From Baffinella frigidus (taxonomy: Eukaryota; Cryptophyceae; Cryptomonadales; Baffinellaceae): a stretch of 11,461 bases of DNA. Positions 5,938 through 11,461 of this stretch are shown here, one piece after another. The notes beneath the pieces are model-generated. The model did not search any database, was not told the DNA's origin, and saw nothing but the letters and a program-made list of their open reading frames with translations. Each line of letters begins with the position of its first letter. The stretch's first letter is position 1. The stretch covers positions 943,172-954,632 of the forward strand of contig MU646344.1 in assembly GCA_026770585.1 (NCBI GenBank). The letters are read 5' to 3'. The translations under genes were made by a program, and so were the position numbers.

Positions 5938-6450
5938 TCTGACTGATTTCACATCCCCCCCCCACACAATCCCTCTCACCTTGTGGGGTATCCGTAGCTG
6001 GAGCTTTTATACTTCAACCATGGGATACCATAAGCCTCATAAAGGCTGACTTGGGTTCGGTGTGTGTGCGAGCGCGCTCCTATTTGGAAGCCTCAAGCAC
6101 CCCAAGAAAACCACCCTGTATCCCTTTTTCATAAGCCTCTGCACTCGAGAGCTAAACGCGATCCTAAGGCAAAAATGCTGTTTCTGCAGTCCTTCCTATC
6201 GTTAGGCTATGTTGGGCGAAATTAAAACCTCAAGGACCTACTATCGTTAGGCTATGTTGGGCGAAATTAAAACCTCAAGGACCTAAAGGGCCTAAAGGAC
6301 CTAAAGAACCTAAAGAACCGAGCACGACCCAAGGCAAAAATGATTTCTATGAAGTCTTTTCTGGGAGGGCGTGTCGTTGGGCTATGTTGGGCAAAATTAA
6401 AACCTAAACGATCTGAAGAGAGTGAGCGCGTTCCCACATGGGGATACTTC
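5938..6450 (+). repeat. Composite dispersed repeat J, copy 2
   Basis: It is colinear with copy 1: GACTGATTTCACATC, hairpin GGTATCC..GGGATACC (5987-6029), GGCTGACTTGGGTTCGG, CCCCAAGAAAACCACCC, GCACTCGAGAGCTAAACGCG, then modules ending in AAGGACCTAAAGG. It contains an exact 45-bp tandem duplication (6196-6240 and 6241-6285). Confidence 0.7.
6196..6285. repeat. Exact 45-bp tandem duplication
   Basis: The unit starting CTATCGTTAGGCTATGTTGG at 6196 repeats identically at 6241. It spans the module core and its AACCTCAAGGACCTA tail. Perfect identity suggests a recent slippage event. Confidence 0.95.
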
Positions 6451-6984
6451 ATGCCTCATGAGGATACCCTTTAGCCGGTTTCTGACGCAATCCTTTTTGC
6501 ACCGGGGGGGCTGATGTGATCCGAAAGAAAGTATGGCCTTTCTGCAGGATAAGTTCCGTCCGCCTGTGTTGGGAGCTCGAAGAATCTCAAGGACCCAAAG
6601 GACCCAAAGCACCTAAAAGACCTCAAGGGCCTAAAAGACCTAAAGGACCAAAATAACGGAGAGTGGAGAGCTGAACGCGATCCGAGAGAAAAAATGTTTT
6701 CTCTGCAGTCCTTTCTACGGAAGGGCGTCTTGTCGGCATACGTTGGGAGCATTTGAAACCCAATGAAGCTCAAGAGCTCAATGCGATCCGAAAGCAACAA
6801 TGCTTTTTCTGCAGATCTTTTTCTGCAGAAGGCGTGTCGTTGGGCTATGTTGGAAAAAATCAAAACCTCAAGGACCTAAAGGAAGAAAAGGACCTAAAAA
6901 AATGCTTTCTCTGCAGTCCTTTCTACGGAAGGGCGTGTCGTTGGGCCATGTTGGGAAAAATCAAAACCTAAAGGACCTACAGGA
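6451..6984 (+). repeat. Array of J modules with AAAGGACCT tails
   Basis: At least four diverged copies of the ~80-bp module follow one another (around 6515, 6670, 6775 and 6900). Each has some of CGATCCGAAAG, CTGCAG, TCTACGGAAGGGCGTG and TCGTTGGGCTATGTTGG. They are separated by (AAAGGACCT)n or variants with CCC and AAGA. Open frames here are made of these repeats and are not genes. Confidence 0.75.
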
Positions 6985-7200
6985 TCCAGAAGGCTGACTT
7001 GGGTTCGGTGTGGGTGCGAGCGCGTTCCTCTTTGGGATAACTCAAAACCCCCAAGAGAACCACTCTTTATCCCCTCTTCACGAACCTCTCCACTGCAGAG
7101 CTAAACGCGATCCGAAAGCAAAAATGTTTTTTCTGCAGATCTTTTCGACGAAAAAAGGCGTGTCGTTGGACTATGCTGGGAGCCTTTAAAGGACTCCTTC
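6985..7200 (+). repeat. Repeat J, partial copy 3
   Basis: It begins GGCTGACTTGGGTTCGGTGT and continues GCGAGCGCGTTCC, CCCCAAGAGAACCAC, CCCCTCTTCACGAACCTC, GAGCTAAACGCGATCCG and the CTGCAGATCTTTTC..GTGTCGTTGG module. The hairpin head is absent. It stops at AAAGGACTCC, where unrelated pyrimidine-rich DNA begins. Confidence 0.75.
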
Positions 7201-7263
7201 TCCTCCCTCTCTCTGCCCTCTGTCCGCTTTCCTCCCTGTTGGGGGCGACTCGCCTTTTGAGCC

Positions 7264-7373
7264 TCGGTCGGACAGGTGATGAGCCTCAATGGTTGACTAA
7301 TGAAGGTAAGTTCTCTCTCGCTTGTGTGTCGGGCCTTGGCCGGCGCGGCCTCTCTCCTCCCAAGCGGGGTCAC
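7264..7373 (-). repeat. Dispersed repeat I, copy 2 (inverted)
   Basis: The reverse complement matches 2142-2254 throughout, including the GCTTGGGAGGAGAGAGGCC and CTTCATTA blocks. It lies about 60 bp after repeat J copy 3. Its ends are set by loss of similarity, not by terminal repeats. Confidence 0.7.
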
Positions 7374-7599
7374 ATCTGGTAGCGAAGGTCGGGCGGGCGG
7401 CCCCGTGGGCTTGGTGCTTTGGTGCTTTGTATTACACTCACATCGAAGATCACACCCGCCTCACTCTTGAGGAGGCGGACACAGTCTACGGATGAGCTCC
7501 TCGACCCAACCCATCCGGGCCCGGCCGAGCCCCTAGAATGTCCACTCACGAATCGCACTTTCCCACCTCAAGTGACCCTTGTGGAGGGTGTTTGGCTTA
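7374..7599. other. Unassigned spacer
   Basis: Moderately GC-rich single-copy-looking sequence. Short open frames exist on both strands, for example one on + reading STDELLDPTHPGPAEP. None matches a family I know, and no splice pattern is convincing. It may be a degraded host fragment. Confidence 0.3.
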
Positions 7600-7649
7600 A
7601 GGGTCAGGGGTTTAGGGGGGTTTAGGGTTTGGGTTTTAGGGTTTTAGGT

Positions 7650-7735
7650 TATCCCTTAAGTTGCCAGTAGGGCCATACGCCCTACCGTAGGGTCGTAGGA
7701 CGGTCAAATTTGACCGCATGGCCACTTGAGGGATA
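7650..7735 (+). mobile_element. MITE family C, copy 3
   Basis: TA (7650-7651), TCCCTTAAGTTGCCAGTAGG, core CCTACCGTAGG at 7681-7691, then GGCCACTTGAGGGA and TA (7734-7735). At 86 bp including TA this is the shortest copy. It lacks the CCTAGGACCTGCC block of copies 1 and 2 but keeps TCAAATTTGA. It is inserted into the telomere-like array. Confidence 0.85.
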
Positions 7736-7757
7736 GGGGGTGGGTTTTAGGGTTTAG

Positions 7758-7948
7758 TCATGCAAAAAGCTTACGTTAACGGAGTAGTAACTTTGGTACA
7801 AAATTTATAATGGAAAACATTCTTGGGCTTTAAAAGTCCTGAAATCGCTTTTAAAATCGTTTTAGAGCCCGGTTGACCATCAACGGCTCCAGTAAGCCCA
7901 CGTTAACCGACCCCTTAAGGGGCCCGTTAATGTAAGCTTTTCGCATTA
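7758..7948. mobile_element. MITE-like element K
   Basis: Arms ATGCAAAAAGCTTACGTTAA and TTAATGTAAGCTTTTCGCAT are inverse copies over 23 bp with two mismatches. TTAG occurs on both sides (7754-7757 and 7949-7952), but this tetramer is part of the TTTAGGG target, so the duplication is not certain. The interior includes the palindrome CCCCTTAAGGGG at 7911-7922. Confidence 0.75.
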
Positions 7949-8022
7949 TTAGGGTTCAGGTTTTGGGGATTGGTGATTAGGTTTTAGGTTTTAGAGTTCA
8001 GGGTTCTCTCTCCTCTCTTCTC

Positions 8023-8199
8023 TCTTGGGTTTGGCCCAACGACACGCCGTTCCGTAGAAAAGATCTGCAGAGAAAGCATTTTTGCTTTCGGATCGCATTT
8101 AGCTCTCCAGTGCAGAGGCTCGTGAAGAGGGGATAGTGGGTGGTTCTCTTGGGGTGTTTGATTGCTTCCAAGTAGGAGCGCGCCCGCACACACACCGAT
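8023..8199 (-). repeat. Repeat J, inverted partial copy 4
   Basis: The reverse complement reads TCGGTGTGTGTGCGGGC, CCCCAAGAGAACCACCC, CCCCTCTTCACGAGCCTC, GCACTGGAGAGCTAAATGCG, then AGCAAAAATGCTTTCTCTGC and CTACGGAACGGCGTGTCGTTGG. It is colinear with copies 1-3 without the head. Its AAAGGACCT tail is absent at this end. Confidence 0.75.
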
Positions 8200-8378
8200 C
8201 TGCAGATCCTTCAGGTCCGTTATGCATGGCGTGCATAAGCCGCTCTCAGGAAGACCCCCCCGCCGACACAGCAGCCCCTCTGCCCCCCCCCTGCTTCCTC
8301 GGATCCTTTCCTGCAAAATGGAGGGGCCGCCTCGGAACCAGTGAACCAGGATGTAAGATCTTGCATTTTGGCTTCGAT

Positions 8379-8466
8379 AAAATGTAAGATCTTACATTTT
8401 TGATCTTACATTTTAGGGGGTGATCTTACATTTTTTTCCTATCAAAAATGTAAGATCTTACATTTT
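8379..8466. repeat. Cluster of AATGTAAGATCTTACATT palindromes
   Basis: Two identical 22-bp palindromes with core AATGTAAGATCTTACATT lie at 8379-8400 and 8445-8466. Two half-sites, GATCTTACATTTT, lie between them. A fifth, imperfect palindrome is at 8351-8366. No ORF. It may be an AT-rich MITE made of repeated ends or an array of protein-binding sites. Confidence 0.8.
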
Positions 8467-8486
8467 CAATATTACTGCTGCAGAAG

Positions 8487-8620
8487 GAGAAAGCATTTTT
8501 GCTCTACGTAGGATCCTAGAGCAACTGGAGAGACTAGAGAGAGGTCCTTTACGATCATAGGTCCTTTAGGTTTTAATTTCTCCCAACACATGCCAACGAC
8601 ACGCCCTTCCGTAGAAAGGA
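8487..8620 (-). repeat. Repeat J, inverted fragment 5
   Basis: It contains AGAAAGCATTTTTGCT, GGTCCTTTAGGTTTTAATTT, CTCCCAACACATGCCAACGA and CACGCCCTTCCGTAGAAAGG, which are inverse copies of the J module and its tail. The order of blocks differs from the intact module, so it is rearranged or made of two fragments. Confidence 0.65.
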
Positions 8621-8627
8621 CTGGGAT

Positions 8628-9084
8628 CTTAGGGCCGTTCTTTTGGTCGTGCCCGAAATGCTCAAACACCCGGAAAATCCAGAGGGCATTTTCCGGGTTT
8701 TTCGAGAATCATTCTTTTGCAAAACCCGGAAAACGATTTCCCGGATTTCCCACTGTGGACTTTTCGGGAAGTGGCGCGGGGCCCTTGAAAGAATCGTTTC
8801 ATTGCGCGGGGGCCCGCCCGCCCGCCTGCCCGCCCGAGGCGGTCGCGACGGTGCTTCACATGCCGCGGCGCGCCCCCGCCCCCGCGCGGGGGGCCTGCCC
8901 GGAAAACACGACTCTTGGAACCATTGCCCGGAAAATCCCATTGGATTTTCCGGGATTCTCGAGGCCGGAAAATCCAGCTCGAAGTTCGGCTCGAAATTCC
9001 GGGCAATGGCTCCAAGAAAACGCCGGTTTTTCCGGGTATTTGGGAAATCCGGGTGTTTGAAGGGGGCAAAAGAACGGCCCTTAG
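8628..9084. mobile_element. 457-bp inverted-repeat element M
   Basis: Ends CTTAGGGCCGTTCTTTTG (8628) and CAAAAGAACGGCCCTTAG (to 9084) are inverse copies with one mismatch. A second conserved arm, TCAAACACCCGGA, lies further in. CCGGAAAATCC and related sequences recur within it in both orientations, and an internal inverted pair (GGAACCATTGCCCGG / CCGGGCAATGGCTCC) nests in the right half. The centre is extremely GC-rich (CCCGCCCG runs). Open frames on both strands are driven by the GC bias and symmetry, with no recognisable transposase. It lies 134 bp before the first kelch exon. Confidence 0.75.
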
Positions 9085-9217
9085 AGAAAACATCCCCAAA
9101 TCAGGGTGAGCCTCATAACCTCAAGACTGCCTCAGAGGCAGGAGGGGCAGGGCTGGGCAGAGCAGAGGAAAGGGCTGTGTTGCCGCTGCTCCTGGGGGTG
9201 AGCGGATCGCGGCGCAG

Positions 9218-10163
9218 GATGCCTACCGTGTCGTCGGGAACGCTGACCTGGACAGTCCCCAAAGATGTATGCCCCCGTGCCCGTGTGGAGGTTTCCCGCC
9301 GGCTTTAGTGGCAGTCGGGCCAGAGGCGCAGGCATTTCCTGTGCTAGGGGCCTTGTTAGAGGAAGAGGCGTGGCGTGTCGACCGCGTGTAACACTGCTGG
9401 AACCCCGCAGGGCCTGCACGGTTTCGAGCCGACGAACCGGGCGGGGCACAGCCTGACGGTGCTTCCGAGGGAGCACGGCAACGCAATCCTGATGTTCGGC
9501 GGGCGCGAGCTCAACGGCGGGCAGACCAACGATCTGTACCGCTTCGACGTGGGCGAGTGTCGCTCGCCCCGCCGTGGCACCTGGATGTGGTCGATGCAAC
9601 CCACGGCTCCGAGCCGCGACCCCCCGCCCCCCCCTCGCGAAGGGCACAGCGCAACCATCTTCCGAAACTACTTCGTCATTTTCGGCGGGCTGGGGCTGGA
9701 TGGGCTGCTCAACGACATCTACCATTTCGACCTCGACACGCTCGTGTGGTCGCGCCCCGAGACGTCCGGCGTGCTCCCCATCCGCCGCCACCAGCACTCC
9801 TCCTGCACCTTCTCGCGCAACCTCGTCATCTTCGGCGGCTACTCTGAATACGGCGATTCCGAAAACGACGTCGCAGGCAACCGCCGCCCCTCCGCCGCCC
9901 CCTCCCCTGCCTCCAACCCGTCCCGATCCACCTGCCCCTCCTGCCAAACCCTCTATCGTGAGCCGTACCCGGACGCTCCAAAAATCATCCCGCACTTGCC
10001 GGACCCAGCGCCACTCCAACCAATCTCCCAAGCCCTCTTGTGACGAGTGGGGGCGGCGGCAGTGCTGGACATGGACACATGGGAGTGGTCGGCGCCGCGC
10101 TGCTCGGGCGATGCTCCATGCCCTCGCCAGGCCCACTCAGCGACGCGTTTCGGCCACCGTATG
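9218..10163 (+). CDS. Partial kelch-repeat protein
   Basis: Kelch repeats fold into a beta-propeller used for protein binding. Exons: 9218 (uncertain)-9266, 9411-9876 and 10063-10163. From the ATG at 9219 these give about 205 in-frame codons. Intron 1 (9267-9410) is GT-AG. Intron 2 (9877-10062) is best read as GC-AG, because only that join gives NDVAVLDMDTWEW, a normal kelch strand. Three FGG motifs lie at 9495, 9681 and 9831, each with GHS/QHS before and ND..(Y/V)..D...W after (TNDLYRFDV, LNDIYHFDLDTLVW). A fourth blade starts AHSATRFGHRM. The 5' end is unclear: the TLTW strand implies an earlier blade, so exons may be missing. At 10163 a donor-like GTGCGA is followed by telomere-like repeat; the gene either continues past the window or is truncated. 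No other domain shows its role. Confidence 0.82.
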
Positions 10164-10167
10164 GTGC

Positions 10168-10215
10168 GAGAACCCTGAACCCTGAAGCCTACACCCGAAT
10201 CCCTACACCATACAC
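10168..10215. repeat. Degenerate CCCTGAA/CCCTACA repeat
   Basis: GAACCCTGAACCCTGAAGCC, then ACACCCGAATCCCTACACC, resembles the degenerate telomere-like tract at 700-960 in the same orientation. It begins within a few bases of the last recognisable kelch codon. Confidence 0.7.
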
Positions 10216-10377
10216 CCGACACAGCGGACTTTGAAAGGATTTTGAACAACCCCTTAGCGATAAGACCTAGGACCCTACGGTAGGCAACCCGTAGGGACCT
10301 AGGGGGGTTCCTAAGGATAAGGTAGCGGAAACTCGGGCTCTCAGCGCCCGAAATTCCCTTGGTAGCCCTCTGTGTGG
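10216..10377 (-). mobile_element. MITE family A, copy 3 (inverted)
   Basis: The reverse complement begins CCACACAGAGGGC and runs through CCTTATCCTTAGGAACCCC, CCCTACGGGTTGCCTACCG and GGTCCTAGGTCTTA to CCGCTGTGTCG. At 162 bp it equals copy 1. The core CCTACGGTAGG is at 10274-10284. Ends are slightly decayed compared with copies 1 and 2. Confidence 0.8.
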
Positions 10378-10422
10378 CTAGGCCCTACACCCAGAACCCG
10401 CAATCCCGCCCCGTCCGTACCT

Positions 10423-10502
10423 CCAACAACATCACCACCACCACCACCACCACCAACAACATCACCACCACCACCACCACCACCACCACCACCACCACCA
10501 CA
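10423..10502. repeat. (CAC)n microsatellite with CAACAACAT interruptions
   Basis: Runs of CAC are broken twice by CAACAACAT. The frame giving poly-proline on + and those giving poly-glycine on - follow from the repeat and are not taken as genes. It could lie in an intron of the kelch gene. Confidence 0.95.
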
Positions 10503-10594
10503 CTGGCACCTTCTCAACACGCTGGGTGACACCACCTCCAAGACCACCAATAGCACGTTATCACCACGCAGTGTTCCATCCCGGCATGCAAATT
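10503..10594. other. Unassigned 92-bp spacer
   Basis: Single-copy-looking sequence between the CAC microsatellite and element N. It is open in one plus-strand frame but matches no kelch motif or other family I recognise. Confidence 0.3.
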
Positions 10595-10774
10595 CCACAC
10601 GAGGCTATCCATGCGAACAGATTCATAAGTTAATTATTGGATTATTGCCCAGGAAACATGCCAAAAGTCAGCATTTGATCACGTTTCCGTACGGACATCC
10701 GTACGGAAACGTGATGATTTCCCCCCAAATTTAAAATATCCTGTTATTCTGTTCGCATGGATAGCCTCGTGTGG
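10595..10774. mobile_element. MITE N with perfect 26-bp ends
   Basis: The arms beginning CCACACGAGGCTATCC are perfect inverse copies over at least 26 bp (10595-10620 and 10749-10774). Perfect arms suggest recent activity. The interior holds a second perfect hairpin at 10678-10715. A 38-bp interior block (10640-10677) matches element O at 11131-11168 at about 32 positions. No ORF. No convincing target duplication. Confidence 0.85.
10678..10715. repeat. Perfect 18-bp-arm hairpin inside N
   Basis: ATCACGTTTCCGTACGGA and its exact inverse are separated by only two bases (CA). It is off-centre in element N and unrelated in sequence to the terminal arms. Confidence 0.95.
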
Positions 10775-10799
10775 TTCACCCGAGGCCCTCGCGACGTTG

Positions 10800-11055
10800 T
10801 GGGGCGTGGGGTTAAGGGTGTAGGGTTTAGGGTTTGGGTTTTGGGTTTTAGGGTGTAGGGTTCAAAATTTGGGATGTAGGGTGTAGGGTTTAGGGTTCAG
10901 GGCGTGGGGTTTAGGGTTTAGGGTTCAGGGTTGAGGGTTTGGGGTTTGGGGTTTAGGGTTTAGGGTTAGGGTTTAGGGTTTAGGGTTTAGGGTTTAGGGT
11001 TTAGGGTTTAGGGTGTAGGGTTTGGGGTGTAGGGTTTAGGGCTCAGGGTTTAGCA
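10800..11055. repeat. TTTAGGG telomere-like array
   Basis: G-strand repeats with variants (TGTAGGG, TTTGGGG, TTCAGGG) contain a stretch of nearly perfect GTTTAGG units at about 10951-11013. It is the best preserved telomeric-type tract in the window. It lies in opposite orientation to the left-end arrays and is internal here, so it is interstitial or the inner edge of an inverted block. Confidence 0.95.
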
Positions 11056-11075
11056 CCATCGTATGCCCGGACACC

Positions 11076-11288
11076 GGCGCGCACGCACACGCCAGGTCAC
11101 AAGTGGCAATGGGCCTACAGTTGATTCTCAGATTATTCTCCAGGAAACACGCCACCAGTCAGCAATTGGAGCCATTGCCATGCGCTACAATGTTTTATTC
11201 GTACCCGGGAACACTTTCAAACGGAGGGAGCCTGAACCGTACCTTACATTCTGATCCGTGACCTGGCGTGGCACACGCGCGTGCACGC
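11076..11288. mobile_element. MITE-like element O
   Basis: CACGCCAGGTCAC (11088-11100) and GTGACCTGGCGTG (11258-11270) are perfect inverse copies. GC-rich flanks (GCGCGCACGC / GCGCGTGC) extend the arms imperfectly. The interior block 11131-11168 is related to element N, but the ends differ from N. Confidence 0.65.
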
Positions 11289-11290
11289 TC

Positions 11291-11452
11291 ATAGGCCAAC
11301 GGCCTGAAAACGGGGTAGTTAGGCATACGGCATTGCCTGGGATCTCCTACCGTAGGCCGAGGGATCCTAGGACCAAAAAGTCTCGGCCTACGGTAGGAGG
11401 TCCTAGGCAATGCCGTAGGCCTAACTACCCCATTTTCAGGCCGTTACCCTAT
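11291..11452. mobile_element. MITE G, long near-perfect hairpin
   Basis: Arms 11299-11361 and 11382-11444 pair at 59 of 63 positions, with only a ~20-base loop (GGATCCTAGGACCAAAAAGT). A further ~8 bases pair imperfectly outward. The arms contain CCTACCGTAGG / CCTACGGTAGG and CCTAGGCAATGCCGTAGG. The 35-bp block 11385-11419 is identical to 3441-3475 in element F. No ORF. It starts right after element O. Confidence 0.85.
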
Positions 11453-11461
11453 TAACGCGCG

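Larger units (their letters stand above)
7600..8005. repeat. TTTAGGG-like array invaded by two MITEs
   Basis: G-strand telomere-like sequence (GGTTTAGGG, GGGTTTTAGGG) occurs at about 7600-7649, 7739-7757 and 7949-8005. It is split by family C copy 3 and element K. Its orientation is opposite to the CCCTAAA arrays at the left end of the window. Confidence 0.85.

Noticed and set aside
5283-7200. CRISPR-like array
   Set aside because: Repeats are diverged, unequal in spacing, and end in tandem AAAGGACCT tails; the window is eukaryotic.
7370-7625. Protein gene in the spacer between repeat I and the telomere-like array
   Set aside because: Frames of about 60 codons on both strands, with no family resemblance and no convincing splice pattern.
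8573-9308. Long open frames on both strands through element M
   Set aside because: They follow from its GC bias and inverted symmetry; the translated products are near mirror images with no domain.
10341-10734. Poly-proline and poly-glycine frames at the CAC microsatellite
   Set aside because: Product of the trinucleotide repeat; no supported exon boundaries and no kelch motif.

Overview
This window looks like subtelomeric nuclear DNA of a eukaryote, most likely a unicellular alga or other protist. The reasons are: degenerate CCCTAAA/TTTAGGG (plant/algal-type) telomere-like arrays; two GC-rich genes whose reading frames only join across short spliceosomal introns (123-241 nt); no bacterial gene layout; and very many short inverted-repeat elements that look like non-autonomous DNA transposons (MITEs). 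I cannot place the organism more precisely.

Layout. 1-1010: a 13-unit CATAAAC array, then degenerate CCCTAAA repeats interrupted by two MITEs. 1010-1512: low-complexity DNA with a 20-bp minisatellite and a long CT tract that ends in an acceptor-like TTTCAG. 1513-3830: exon-like fragments of an unrecognised gene broken up by at least eleven MITEs. These include nested insertions, and one insertion in a coding-looking exon that carries a 13-bp target duplication. 4036-5190 (minus strand): an apparently intact five-exon gene for mitochondrial ribosomal protein bL28 (160 aa). 5280-7200: a long block of a diverged repeat made of a structured hairpin head, a recurring ~80-bp module and (AAAGGACCT)n tails; further copies lie at 8023-8199 and 8487-8620 in inverted orientation. 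7600-8010: a TTTAGGG-like array invaded by two MITEs. 8345-8470: clustered palindromes. 8628-9084: a 457-bp inverted-repeat element. 9218-10163 (plus strand): a partial kelch-repeat gene with one GT-AG and one probable GC-AG intron, running into telomere-like DNA at its 3' side. 10178-11461: telomere-like repeats in both orientations, a (CAC)n microsatellite and four more MITE-like elements.

Only the bL28m and kelch genes look like host coding genes. They sit as islands in repeat DNA, with no sign that they work together. The most unusual signal is that at least six MITE groups with different terminal repeats share the internal core CCTACNGTAGG followed or preceded by CCTAGG, with 12 exact copies of the first motif in the window. 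This suggests core exchange between families, one diversified lineage, or a shared function of the core.
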